DNA of 44,345 bases, taken from NCBI GenBank assembly GCA_013373325.1, contig JABXIA010000089.1, positions 1 to 44,345 of the forward strand, given 5' to 3'. The translations under genes and the position numbers were made by a program. The notes under the pieces are model-generated. The model saw nothing but the letters and a program-made list of their open reading frames with translations. It had not been told where the DNA came from and did no database searches. Positions 7,162-15,386 of this stretch are shown here, in pieces (positions within the stretch are counted from its first letter, which is position 1; the number at the start of each line of letters is the position of its first letter). The stretch is from Paracoccaceae bacterium (lineage in GTDB: Bacteria > Pseudomonadota > Alphaproteobacteria > Rhodobacterales > Rhodobacteraceae).

Positions 7162-8718
7162 ATGACCTTTGAAAACGAAGGCAATCCACGCGGCCGCCGC
7201 CGGCGGGGGCGCGGAGGCGACGCCGCCCCGGCCCCGCAGCGCAACACGAACTACCGCCAGCTGAAAAACCCCTTCCCGCTGATGGAAGTCTTCCCGGCGC
7301 ACCAGATTGCGGACATGCATGAAACCGCGCTGAAGATTCTGGAAGAGCTGGGCATGAAGGTGCTGCTGCCGGAGGCCCGCAAAATCTACGCCAAGGGCGG
7401 CGCCCGCGTCGATGAAGACAGCGAAATGGTCTATATCGGCCGCGACATGGTGGAGGCGGCACTGGCCACAGCCCCCCGCACTATCACTTGCCGCGCCGGG
7501 GCGCGGGAGCGTGATATCACGCTGGAGCTGGGCAGTCTGGTGTTCCAGGCGGGTGCAGGTGCCCCCAACGCCACCGATCTGGAACGCGGGCGCCGCCCCG
7601 GATCTGCCCGGGACTATCTGGAATATCTGCAGCTCACCCATCACTTCGACGTTTTCCACATGATCTCCCCCCAGGTGGAGCCGCAGGACGTCCCCATCCA
7701 TCTGCGCCATTACTTCACCACCGAGGCGCAGATGACCCGGACCGACAAGTTCCCCTTCATCTTCTCGCGCGGGACGCCGCAGGTGATGGACTGCTTTGAA
7801 ATGATCCGCGACTTCCGCGGGGTGTCTGACGCGGAGTTTCAGGCCGAGCCGCGCTGCTACACCATCATCAACACCAACAGCCCGCGCACGCTGGACATTC
7901 CGATGGCGCAGGGGCTGATCGACTTTGCCCGCCACGGGCAGGTCTCGATCATCACGCCGTTCACGCTGATGGGGGCAATGGCGCCGATCACCGTCGCGGG
8001 CGCCATCACCCTCAGCCATGCGGAGGTGCTGGCCGCCCTGACCCTGACTCAGCTGGCAAACCCCGGCGCGCCGGTGTGCTATGGCACCTTCACCTCCAAC
8101 GTGGACATGAAGTCCGGCGCGCCGGCCTTCGGCACGCCCGCGCATTTTCAGGCTTCGCTGGCCGCAGGCCAGCTGGCGCGGCACCTCGACCTGCCGTGGC
8201 GCTCTGCCGCGGGGTCCGCGTCAAACTGTAACGACGTGCAGGCGGCCAATGAAAACCAGATGGGGCTCTGGGGCTGCCTGATGGCGGGCGCCACCGTGAT
8301 CATCCACTCAGCCGGCTGGCTGGAGGGCGGGCTGTCGGTTTCTTACGAGAAACTCATCACCGACGCCGAAGTCCTTAACATGATTGCCGAACTTTGCGCA
8401 GGCGCCCAGGCCGGCACGGACGAAATCGGCTATGCAACCGCGCTGACACAGGTGGAGCCGCAGGGGCATTTCTTTGCCGCGCCTCAGACGATGGAACGCT
8501 ACAGCACCGAATTCTATGAGCCCGTGGTGCATGACTATGCCAATTTCGGCACCTGGACCGAACGCGGCAGCATGGACGCCAGCCAGCGCGCCACCCGGGT
8601 CTGGAAGGACATCCTGGCCCGTGATACCCGGCCCGCAACGGATGAAACCCGCGTTGAAGCGCTTCAAGCCTTCATCGCCAAGCGCACCGCAGAAGGCGGC
8701 GCCCCGCCGGAGAGCTGA
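7162..8718 (+). CDS. Trimethylamine methyltransferase (MttB) family protein, non-pyrrolysine type
   Basis: A 518-residue protein with the MttB superfamily TIM barrel. After a basic, low-complexity N-terminus (GRRRRGRGG) come MHETALKILEELGMKVLLPEAR and ARDYLEYLQLTHHFDVFH, both typical. There is no in-frame TAG, so it is not a pyrrolysine-dependent trimethylamine enzyme. Characterised non-pyrrolysine members (glycine betaine MtgB, and others acting on carnitine or proline betaine) move a methyl group from a quaternary amine to a corrinoid protein. No corrinoid protein, activase or corrinoid:THF methyltransferase is in this window. It is tightly packed between the demethylase-like flavoenzyme and the TetR gene (1-base gap). 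Inference: part of a quaternary or tertiary amine demethylation route. Confidence 0.88.
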   Translation: MTFENEGNPRGRRRRGRGGDAAPAPQRNTNYRQLKNPFPLMEVFPAHQIADMHETALKILEELGMKVLLPEARKIYAKGGARVDEDSEMVYIGRDMVEAALATAPRTITCRAGARERDITLELGSLVFQAGAGAPNATDLERGRRPGSARDYLEYLQLTHHFDVFHMISPQVEPQDVPIHLRHYFTTEAQMTRTDKFPFIFSRGTPQVMDCFEMIRDFRGVSDAEFQAEPRCYTIINTNSPRTLDIPMAQGLIDFARHGQVSIITPFTLMGAMAPITVAGAITLSHAEVLAALTLTQLANPGAPVCYGTFTSNVDMKSGAPAFGTPAHFQASLAAGQLARHLDLPWRSAAGSASNCNDVQAANENQMGLWGCLMAGATVIIHSAGWLEGGLSVSYEKLITDAEVLNMIAELCAGAQAGTDEIGYATALTQVEPQGHFFAAPQTMERYSTEFYEPVVHDYANFGTWTERGSMDASQRATRVWKDILARDTRPATDETRVEALQAFIAKRTAEGGAPPES

Positions 8719-8719
8719 C

Positions 8720-9391
8720 ATGGCCAGACGCGCCGCCCCGGTGCTGCACCGGGACAACCCCGACAAGGAACCCCTCAGCGGCCATGTGAAGGTCACGCCG
8801 GAGGACTGGCTGAACGTGGCACGCGACCTTCTGATCAGCGAGGGGGTCGCAGGCGTCAAAGTGCTGGCAATCGGCGAACGGCTCAGCGTCTCGCGCTCCA
8901 GCTTCTACTGGTACTTCAAAAGCCGCAAACACCTGCTGGAGGCGCTGCTGGACGATTGGGAGGCGCGCAATACTGCGCCCATCCTCAACCACTGCGAATT
9001 GCCCGCCGCCAATATCTCCTGGGCGGTCTGCAACTTCTTCCGCTGCTTTGTCGACCCGGACCTGTTTGATGCCAGCCTCGACTTCGCGGTCCGTGAATGG
9101 TCCCGCCGCGACGGCAAGGTGCGCAACAGAATCGACGCGGCGGACGCACGGCGGCTAACCGCGGTGACCGCGATGTTCGAACGCCACGGCTATACGTCTT
9201 ACGAGGCGGAGACCCGCGCCCGGATTCTCTATTTCATGCAGTGCGGCTACCACGCGCTGGAGGTGCGCGAGCCGATGCAGGCCCGCACTGCCTGGCTGGA
9301 AGGTTATCTGCTGGGCTTCACCGGGGTTGAGCCGGACCCGGAGGCCGTGGCCGCCGCCCGGAAATTTGCCGAGGGCAAGATGGCCCCCTGA
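8720..9391 (+). CDS. TetR/AcrR-family transcriptional regulator
   Basis: A 223-residue TetR-type regulator. The helix-turn-helix spans about residues 32-78: DWLNVARDLLISEGVAGVKV, then LAIGERLSVSRSSFYWYFKS and the conserved KHLLEALLDDW. The C-terminal ligand-binding part has no recognisable signature. Only one base separates its ATG from the mttB stop (TGACATG), so translation is coupled and regulator level follows operon expression. This supports autoregulation through the tandem palindromes at 4646-4694. The 20-residue N-terminal extension before the HTH is longer than usual. The effector is unknown; a methylated amine or breakdown product is plausible. Confidence 0.9.
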   Translation: MARRAAPVLHRDNPDKEPLSGHVKVTPEDWLNVARDLLISEGVAGVKVLAIGERLSVSRSSFYWYFKSRKHLLEALLDDWEARNTAPILNHCELPAANISWAVCNFFRCFVDPDLFDASLDFAVREWSRRDGKVRNRIDAADARRLTAVTAMFERHGYTSYEAETRARILYFMQCGYHALEVREPMQARTAWLEGYLLGFTGVEPDPEAVAAARKFAEGKMAP

Positions 9392-9393
9392 GG

Positions 9394-9426
9394 CGCTCCC
9401 CGGGGTTTTTCCAATCAGAAAGAAGC
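9394..9426 (+). repeat. Possible degenerate copy of the dispersed repeat
   Basis: GCGCTCCCCGGGGTTTTTCC followed by AATCAGAAAGAAGC just after the tetR stop resembles the second half of the repeat at 1839-1889 (GCGCTCCCCGGAGTATTTCG, GAAAGATGAA) but lacks the GAGGGGC hairpin arm. CCCCGGGG plus TTTTT could also act as a weak terminator between the convergent genes. Confidence 0.3.
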
Positions 9427-9439
9427 AGCGGATGCTGGT

Positions 9440-10405
9440 TCAGCCCCGGTTGTGAAAGATGAAGCCAAGGAAATTCAGCAACAGCTGTGCTGCCAGGATC
9501 TGGGTGCTCTCGGAGGGGTCATAGGCCGGGGCCACCTCCACCAGGTCGATGCCAGCCACATCGCCGCGCTGCGCCAGCCCCTGCAGGATTTCCAGCACGT
9601 CGTAATACAGAAAACCGCCATGGCTCGGTGTGCCTGTGCCCGGCGCGATTGAAGGGCAGAAAGCGTCGATATCAATCGTCACATAATACCGCGCACCCGT
9701 GGGGATACGGTCCAGAACCGCCCCGGTGCCCAGCTTGCGCACCTGCCGCACCGACAGGATATCGGAGCCGCGGGCGCGGGCGTCCTCGTAGCCCTCCCGC
9801 GCCGTGGAGGACACATTGCGGATACCCAGCTGGGTCATGCCGTTGACATAATCCTTCTCGATCGCGCGGCGCATCGGGTTGCCGTGGCCCTCGGTGACGC
9901 CATGGCGCTCATCAACGAAATCCAGATGCGCGTCGATCTGCACCACATGGATCGGGCCGTTCCTGGCGCAGTCCTCCTCAAAGGCGCGTATGCAGGGGAT
10001 GTTGATGGAATGATCGCCGCCGATCACCACCGGCAGCGCGCCTGCCTTCAGGATCTTCCGCACCCCGTATTCGATATTGGCGTGGCTTTCCCCGGTCCTG
10101 GTGTGGACGATGTCGGCATCCCCCAGATCGACAATCCGCACATCCTCCCCCAGATAGGTGGCATCATCCTCGTGGTCATAGGCGCCGGCATGGCCAAAGC
10201 TGAACAGGGTGGACGCCTCGCGCACCGCCCGCGGGCCGAACCGCGCGCCGGACCGGTACTGGCAGCCGAAATCATAGGGCGCGCCAAGGACCGCAACATC
10301 CGCGTCGATGCTGTCCCAGTCGGCAACATAAGGTTTCTTGCCAAAGGTCGCGATGCCGGTGAACGGCAGGTTCAGGCGGCCAGTTTCATATCCATGTCCG
10401 GACAT
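9440..10405 (-). CDS. Agmatinase/ureohydrolase family protein
   Basis: This encodes a 321-residue member of the arginase/agmatinase family, which hydrolyses guanidino compounds to urea and an amine at a binuclear metal centre. Metal ligands are visible: GGDHS (H132), QIDAHLD (D158, H160, D162) and TIDID (D245, D247). The last motif continues as AFCPSIAPGTGTPSHGG, where classical agmatinases have GLDP, so the substrate may not be agmatine; guanidinobutyrate, guanidinopropionate, guanidinoacetate or guanidine are alternatives. The start at 10405 is chosen because AGGAGA precedes it, over an upstream ATG at 10456. It is divergent from a LysR gene across 128 bases with a LysR-type dyad, suggesting substrate-inducible control. 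Confidence 0.88.
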   Translation of the reverse strand: MSGHGYETGRLNLPFTGIATFGKKPYVADWDSIDADVAVLGAPYDFGCQYRSGARFGPRAVREASTLFSFGHAGAYDHEDDATYLGEDVRIVDLGDADIVHTRTGESHANIEYGVRKILKAGALPVVIGGDHSINIPCIRAFEEDCARNGPIHVVQIDAHLDFVDERHGVTEGHGNPMRRAIEKDYVNGMTQLGIRNVSSTAREGYEDARARGSDILSVRQVRKLGTGAVLDRIPTGARYYVTIDIDAFCPSIAPGTGTPSHGGFLYYDVLEILQGLAQRGDVAGIDLVEVAPAYDPSESTQILAAQLLLNFLGFIFHNRG

Positions 10406-10480
10406 TTGCGTCTCCTGCTGCAAGGTTTCAACGCAGTTGATCACAGCTATTCGCATGAAAAAATATCTTGCTGCTTATCC

Positions 10481-10503
10481 ATACATAAAATGATTTCATG
10501 TAT
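10481..10503. promoter_or_regulatory. Putative LysR operator between the ureohydrolase and lysR
   Basis: ATACAT and ATGTAT form a perfect inverted repeat with an 11-base spacer in an AT-rich stretch between the divergent genes. This fits the LysR box (T-N11-A with dyad symmetry). It sits 31 bases before the lysR start and 76 bases before the ureohydrolase start. Confidence 0.5.
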
Positions 10504-10533
10504 CTCGATCACCTGCAAAAGACAGAGCACCCG

Positions 10534-11445
10534 ATGAAACTGCTGCGCAACGCATTGCTGGAAACCTTTGTAACCGTTGCCGACTGCGGCGGCTTCTCCG
10601 AGGCGCAATACGCGCTTGGCATCACCCAATCCGCGATCAGCATCCGCATCCGCGATCTGGAGGCCTCATTGGGCTACCGCCTGTGCGACCGCGGGCGCGG
10701 CGGTTTCCGCCTGACAGAACGGTGCGAGACCGTCTACCGCAGGGCCCGCAGCATGCTGCGCAGCGCCCGTGACTTCGACGCCGGGCTGATGGAGCTGCGC
10801 GGCACCGTGACCGGCGATTTGCGCATTGGTGTGGCGGACGCCGTCAGCAGCCTGCCCTGCCTCAACCTGACACAGGCGCTGCAGCGTTTCGGGGCGCGGC
10901 CGAACGACGTGCAGCTCGATATTACCGTGGCCTCCCCGGCTGAGCTGACGCAGCAGCTGATCACCGGCGCGCTGCATGTCGCCATCGCCCCCTTCCGCAA
11001 CCAGATCGCCGATCTGGAATATGAGGACCTGTGCCAGGAGGAGCACCGGCTGTATTGCGGTGCCGGGCATCCGTTGTTCACCCTTCAGGGTCAGGAGGCC
11101 GCCCCGCAGGATATCGCGCAGTACCCGCTCTGCCAGCGGTCCTATGACCGGCTGCCGATTGCGGGCCTTGCCGCCGGTGAACCCGCGGCCTCCGCCGCCA
11201 ACATGGAAGCCCTGGCGATGCTGATCGCAACCGGCCAATACCTTGGCCCGCTGCCCGCGCATTTTGCGGACGCATGGGTCCGCGGCGGCAGGCTCCGGGA
11301 GGTGAACGGCCCGGAATTGCGCTGGGTCACGGCATTTCACCTCGCAACCCGCCGTGGCCAAATGCACCGGCGGGCGATCTCCCTGTTCGCCGAAGATGTG
11401 CGCCGCAGCTGCCAGCCCCCGCCTGCAGCACCCGGCCCGGGCTGA
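10534..11445 (+). CDS. LysR-family transcriptional regulator (ureohydrolase neighbour)
   Basis: A 303-residue LysR regulator. The HTH is at residues 4-62: LRNALLETFVTVADCGGFSE, then QYALGITQSAISIRIRDLEA and LGYRLCDRGRGGFRLTERCE. The effector-binding domain begins near residue 90 (GDLRIGVADAVSSLPC). The ATG at 10534 places the HTH at the family-typical position; an ATG at 10498 would add 12 residues, lacks a ribosome-binding site and overlaps the inverted repeat. Neither start has a strong Shine-Dalgarno sequence. Divergent orientation to the agmatinase-like gene implies it regulates that gene; the inducer is unknown. Confidence 0.9.
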   Translation: MKLLRNALLETFVTVADCGGFSEAQYALGITQSAISIRIRDLEASLGYRLCDRGRGGFRLTERCETVYRRARSMLRSARDFDAGLMELRGTVTGDLRIGVADAVSSLPCLNLTQALQRFGARPNDVQLDITVASPAELTQQLITGALHVAIAPFRNQIADLEYEDLCQEEHRLYCGAGHPLFTLQGQEAAPQDIAQYPLCQRSYDRLPIAGLAAGEPAASAANMEALAMLIATGQYLGPLPAHFADAWVRGGRLREVNGPELRWVTAFHLATRRGQMHRRAISLFAEDVRRSCQPPPAAPGPG

Positions 11446-11567
11446 CCCGGCAGCCCTGCACGAAATCTGCACAAAAGCCCCCTGAAACCTGCGGAGACTG
11501 CCCGCCAAAGATGCAAGCACAGGCCGCATCACTGCAGGCAATGAACATTGCAAGCAGGAGACAGGAC

Positions 11568-13094
11568 ATGAGGCAGGAACTGGTCATACACGGCGTGCCC
11601 GACAGCATCAGGCTGGATGCATGGTGGCTGGAGGCCGCAGGCGGGCCGCCGCAGGCGCAGCCCCGCCGCCGCAAGGATAGGGGCCCGCTCTACGCCTCTT
11701 TGCGGATGCGCCATGCAATTCCGCTTCTGGCATCGCTGGTTGCCGTTGCGGACTGGCTGTTCTGGGATCAGCCGGCAGGCATTTCGGTTGCTGTCTTTGC
11801 GCTGATCCTCTCTGCCGCAGTCATGGCGATGAAGCCCCGCCGGCCAACAGCCCGGGAATGGGCAGGCGCCGCTGTATTTGCCCTGCTCAGCAACCTGCCT
11901 GCGGCAATTGAGCTGCAGTTCCTGTCCGTCCTGTTCAGCCTTGGCGGCCTGATCTGCCTGACAGCCTGGGCGGTCTACGGTCCGGCCGCCAGCGAACGTC
12001 TGGCACTGCGCACCGCCCTGCGCCTGCCAACATTTGGCGCCGTGCTGCTGCTGCGCGATGCATTCCGCGCCATGCCTGCCTCGGACCTCAGTGCAGGCGC
12101 CCGCCGCCAGGCGGCCGCACTGGCGCTGCCGCTGCTCATGGGCGCCGTTTTCCTGACGCTGCTGGCCTCGGCCAACCCGGTGCTGGAGGAGTTTCTGGCA
12201 GAGCTGGACCCGGGCCGCCTGTTCGAGCTGGAGTTCTGGCTGCGGCTTCTGTTCTGGACCGTGATGGCGGCGCTGCTGTGGCCTTGCCTCAATCTCAGCG
12301 AGGCATGGCTGGGCAGCGCCGCACCTGCCGCCAACGTGCAAAAGGCCGGCCCCAGCAGGGCCGCCTTTCTGATCAACCCGGTGTCCGTGCGCAATTCGCT
12401 GGTGCTGTTCAATATGCTGTTTCTGATTCAAACAGTGATGGATCTCGGCATTCTGACCGGCGGCGTCTCCCTGCCTGAGGGGATGAGCTACGCCGCTTAC
12501 GCCCACCGCGGTTCCTATCCGCTGGTGGTGACGGCGCTGCTGGCCGGTGTGTTCACACTGGTGACCCGCAGCATGACCGGCGCCGACAAAACCCTGCGTG
12601 CCCTGGTCTACCTGTGGCTGGCACAGAATATGTTCCTGGTGCTGACGGCGGCCATCCGGCTGCACCATTATGTCGGGGCCTACGCGCTGACCTACCTGCG
12701 TGTGGCCGCCTTTATCTGGATGGCGCTGGTGCTGGCGGGACTGGTGCTGACGGTTGTCCAGATCCACCGCGGCCACGGAAATGCCTGGCTCCTGCGCCGT
12801 TGCTTTGCCGCCCTTCTGGGCACTCTCTACATCTGCGGTTTCGTGAACTTCGCCGAAGTCATCGCCCGCTACAACCTGACTCATGGCAGCACGCTGGTGA
12901 AACAGGACACTTACTATATCTGCAGCCTCGGCGCTGGTGCCTACCCCGTTGTCCATGCCTTTGAAACCGAAACCGGACAGCAGGTCTGCGGCAGCGCGAT
13001 GCACTATGACGTCTATAAAAACACCATCACCAACTGGCGCGAATGGGGCTTTCGGAGGTGGCGGATCCAAGCCTATTATCAGCAGCAGAATTGA
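11568..13094 (+). CDS. Polytopic membrane protein of the DUF4153/DUF4173 type
   Basis: A 508-residue inner-membrane protein with about a dozen hydrophobic segments after a soluble N-terminus of about 45 residues (MRQELVIHGVPDSIRLDAWW, then a proline/arginine-rich linker). The signature MSYAAYAHRGSYPLVVTALL and the following membrane segments match a family of uncharacterised bacterial membrane proteins catalogued as DUF4153 or DUF4173; I cannot separate the two from memory. AGGAG lies upstream of the chosen ATG; longer upstream frames overlap the preceding lysR. It ends 13 bases before a response regulator gene, and the three genes through the kinase look like one operon. It may supply or be controlled by the signal sensed by that kinase. 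Function unknown. Confidence 0.8.
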   Translation: MRQELVIHGVPDSIRLDAWWLEAAGGPPQAQPRRRKDRGPLYASLRMRHAIPLLASLVAVADWLFWDQPAGISVAVFALILSAAVMAMKPRRPTAREWAGAAVFALLSNLPAAIELQFLSVLFSLGGLICLTAWAVYGPAASERLALRTALRLPTFGAVLLLRDAFRAMPASDLSAGARRQAAALALPLLMGAVFLTLLASANPVLEEFLAELDPGRLFELEFWLRLLFWTVMAALLWPCLNLSEAWLGSAAPAANVQKAGPSRAAFLINPVSVRNSLVLFNMLFLIQTVMDLGILTGGVSLPEGMSYAAYAHRGSYPLVVTALLAGVFTLVTRSMTGADKTLRALVYLWLAQNMFLVLTAAIRLHHYVGAYALTYLRVAAFIWMALVLAGLVLTVVQIHRGHGNAWLLRRCFAALLGTLYICGFVNFAEVIARYNLTHGSTLVKQDTYYICSLGAGAYPVVHAFETETGQQVCGSAMHYDVYKNTITNWREWGFRRWRIQAYYQQQN

Positions 13095-13107
13095 AGGACC
13101 CCATTTG

Positions 13108-13800
13108 ATGCCAGCCCGCATTCTTGTTGTCGATGACGATCCCGATATCCTTGAGGTGACCGGCTTCGCGGTGGAAAAGGCAGGCTTTGAGACCGTCTTT
13201 GCCAGCGACGGCCTCGCCGCGCTGAACGCGAGCCGGGAGGAAACCCCCGACCTGATCGTGCTGGACATCGGCCTGCCGGAAAAGGACGGGCTGGAAGTCT
13301 GCCGCGAGATCCGCAAATCCTCCGACGTGCCGATCCTGTTCCTCACCGCCCGCGATGACGAGATCGACCGCATCGTCGGGCTGGAGCTGGGCGCCGACGA
13401 TTATCTGACCAAACCCTTCTCGCCGCGCGAACTGGTGGCCCGGATCAAGGCGATCCTGAAACGCAGCGCCCCAGCCCCGGCTGCGCCCGAACCGGTGCTG
13501 GCGCAGGGCAGCCTGCAGCTGGACCCGGAACGGCACCTCTGCCGCTTTGCCGCCGCGCCGGTGGCCCTGACAGGGTCGGAGTTCCGGCTGCTGGCCACCC
13601 TGATGGCCCGCCCGGACCGGGTGCTGTCGCGGGCGCAGCTAGTGGATGCGCTTTACGGCTACAACATCCATGTCTCCGACCGCACCATCGACAGCCATAT
13701 CCGCAACATCCGCGCCAAGCTGGCCCAAGCGGGCTGCGCCGAGGGGATCGTGACCGTGCACGGCGTCGGCCTCAGGATGGGCGCATGCACGCCAGGCTGA
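13108..13800 (+). CDS. Two-component response regulator, OmpR/PhoB family
   Basis: A 230-residue regulator. The receiver domain spans residues 3-115 with the acidic pocket VVDDD, phospho-acceptor D53 in LIVLDIGLPEKDG, the T in FLTARD and K in YLTKPFSPRELVARI. A winged-helix DNA-binding domain covers residues about 130-225 (LTGSEFRLLATLMARPDRVL, SDRTIDSHIRNIRAKL, VTVHGVGLRMG). It overlaps the downstream kinase gene by 16 bases, so the pair is translationally coupled. The organisation with a polytopic membrane protein is reminiscent of CreBCD, but sequence evidence is not enough to name it so. Confidence 0.93.
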   Translation: MPARILVVDDDPDILEVTGFAVEKAGFETVFASDGLAALNASREETPDLIVLDIGLPEKDGLEVCREIRKSSDVPILFLTARDDEIDRIVGLELGADDYLTKPFSPRELVARIKAILKRSAPAPAAPEPVLAQGSLQLDPERHLCRFAAAPVALTGSEFRLLATLMARPDRVLSRAQLVDALYGYNIHVSDRTIDSHIRNIRAKLAQAGCAEGIVTVHGVGLRMGACTPG

Positions 13801-15332
13801 ACCGCAACAGGCTGACCCGCAAATGGCGGCCCCGGCTCTGGGCGGTGGTGCTTCTGGTGCTGGCACTGGTCCTGTGCCTGCCGTTCGCCGGGCTGATCCT
13901 GTTCCGCTTTTATGACAGCCAGCTGGTGCAGCAGACCGAGGAAAGCCTGCTGACTCAGGCCGCAGTGATGTCGGCGGCCTACGCAGAACTTTACGCAGGC
14001 GCGGCCGGCACCAAGCCCCCCCGCGAGCGCCCGGTCTCCGGCGAACACGCGGTGTTTCCGTCGCTGTCCGTCAACCGCGAAACCGTGCTGCCACCGCGCC
14101 CCGACGCCAAGCCGCTCTCCGGTCCTGCGGGCGCTCCCTACCGCAAAATCGCAACCCGGCTGACCCGCATCGCCAATGCCGCGCAGGCGCAGACGCTGGC
14201 CGGCTACCGCTTCCTGGATGCCCGCGGCAACGCCTTTGCAGGCACCGCCGAAACCGGCACCTTCCTGGGCCATGTGGAGGAGGTGCAGGGCGCACTGGCC
14301 GGCCGGACCGTGTCAGTCGCGCGCACCCGCGTGCGCGCGGATGCGCCGCCCGCGCTTTATACTCTCAGCCGCGGCGCGCGGGTGCGCGTCTTCGTGGCGA
14401 TGCCGGTGTTTGCGGACCAGACCCTGATCGGCGCGGTCTACCTCAGCCGCACCCCGAACCACATCTTCCGGTTTCTCTATGGCGAGCGCTTCAATCTGGC
14501 CAAGGCCGCGGGATTTGTTGTCCTGTCCACCATGCTCATCGGCTATGTGTTCTGGCGCTTCATCACCCGCCCGATCCAGCTGCTGATCCAGCGCAGCCAG
14601 CTGGCAGGCCACGGCAGCCAGACATGGGAGCCGCCGGACCAGCTTGGCACCCGCGAGATCGAGGAGCTGAGCCGCAGCTTCCAGTCGCTGACCACCCGCC
14701 TGCAAAGCAAGCAGGACGCCCTGAAGACCTACACCGCCCATGTGACGCATGAGCTGAAATCACCGCTCACCGCCTTGAAAGGCGCCGCAGAACTGCTGCG
14801 CGACGACGATCTGCCCCCGGCACAGAAACACCGGCTGCTGGACACCGTGGACAAGGGCGGCAGGCGGATGGAGGACCTGCTGGCCAACATGCGCGCCTTC
14901 AGCCTGGCAGATCAGAGCGCGATGGCAGGAAGCTGCTGCCTGAACGAAATCCATGCGCAAGTCTCACAGGCCTTCCCGGCCCTTGCCGTCAAGGTGCAGA
15001 ATGGCACCCTGCCGCTGCCGGTTGCCGCCCCCACCCTTCAGATCATCCTGACCCATCTGCTGGAAAACGCGCAGCAGCACGGCGCCAAGCAGGCCGTGCT
15101 GTCCGCCTGCCAGGACAGCGCGGCCACCTGTCTTCAAATCACGGACGACGGTCCCGGCATCAGCGAAGGCAACGCAGACAAGATCCTGCAGCCCTTCTTC
15201 ACCACCCGGCGGGACAGCGGCGGCACCGGCATGGGGCTCAACATCGTCAAGGCAACGGCAGAGGCCATCGGCGGCACCCTGAGTGTTGTCCCGTCCAGCA
15301 GCGGCGCCTGTTTCCGGCTGACCTTCCGCTGA
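13785..15332 (+). CDS. Two-component sensor histidine kinase
   Basis: A 515-residue membrane kinase. Transmembrane segments at about residues 19-41 and 242-260 flank a periplasmic sensor region of about 200 residues. A HAMP-like linker (FITRPIQLLIQRSQ) follows, then the dimerisation/phospho-acceptor helix with H322 in THELKSPLTALKGAAELL. The catalytic domain has an N-box (LLENAQQHG), G1 (DDGPGIS), an F-box (PFFTTR) and G2 (GGTGMGLNIVK). It phosphorylates the preceding response regulator. The sensor region does not match a domain I can name, so the stimulus is unknown. A perfect hairpin 6 bases after the stop ends the operon. Confidence 0.92.
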   Translation: MHARLNRNRLTRKWRPRLWAVVLLVLALVLCLPFAGLILFRFYDSQLVQQTEESLLTQAAVMSAAYAELYAGAAGTKPPRERPVSGEHAVFPSLSVNRETVLPPRPDAKPLSGPAGAPYRKIATRLTRIANAAQAQTLAGYRFLDARGNAFAGTAETGTFLGHVEEVQGALAGRTVSVARTRVRADAPPALYTLSRGARVRVFVAMPVFADQTLIGAVYLSRTPNHIFRFLYGERFNLAKAAGFVVLSTMLIGYVFWRFITRPIQLLIQRSQLAGHGSQTWEPPDQLGTREIEELSRSFQSLTTRLQSKQDALKTYTAHVTHELKSPLTALKGAAELLRDDDLPPAQKHRLLDTVDKGGRRMEDLLANMRAFSLADQSAMAGSCCLNEIHAQVSQAFPALAVKVQNGTLPLPVAAPTLQIILTHLLENAQQHGAKQAVLSACQDSAATCLQITDDGPGISEGNADKILQPFFTTRRDSGGTGMGLNIVKATAEAIGGTLSVVPSSSGACFRLTFR

Positions 15333-15338
15333 AATCAG

Positions 15339-15366
15339 CCGGGCCGCCCTGCATCAGGCGGCCCGG
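15339..15366. terminator. Hairpin at the convergent kinase/dctM junction
   Basis: CCGGGCCGCC and GGCGGCCCGG form a perfect 10-bp stem with an 8-base loop between two convergent genes (55-base gap). T-runs are short on both sides, so it is a probable bidirectional terminator of moderate strength. Confidence 0.6.
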
Positions 15367-15386
15367 TTCAGCGCATCAAAGGCGTG

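Noticed and set aside
7162-8718. Pyrrolysine-containing MttB
   Set aside because: There is no in-frame TAG in the gene and it ends at TGA; no pyrrolysine genes are in the window.
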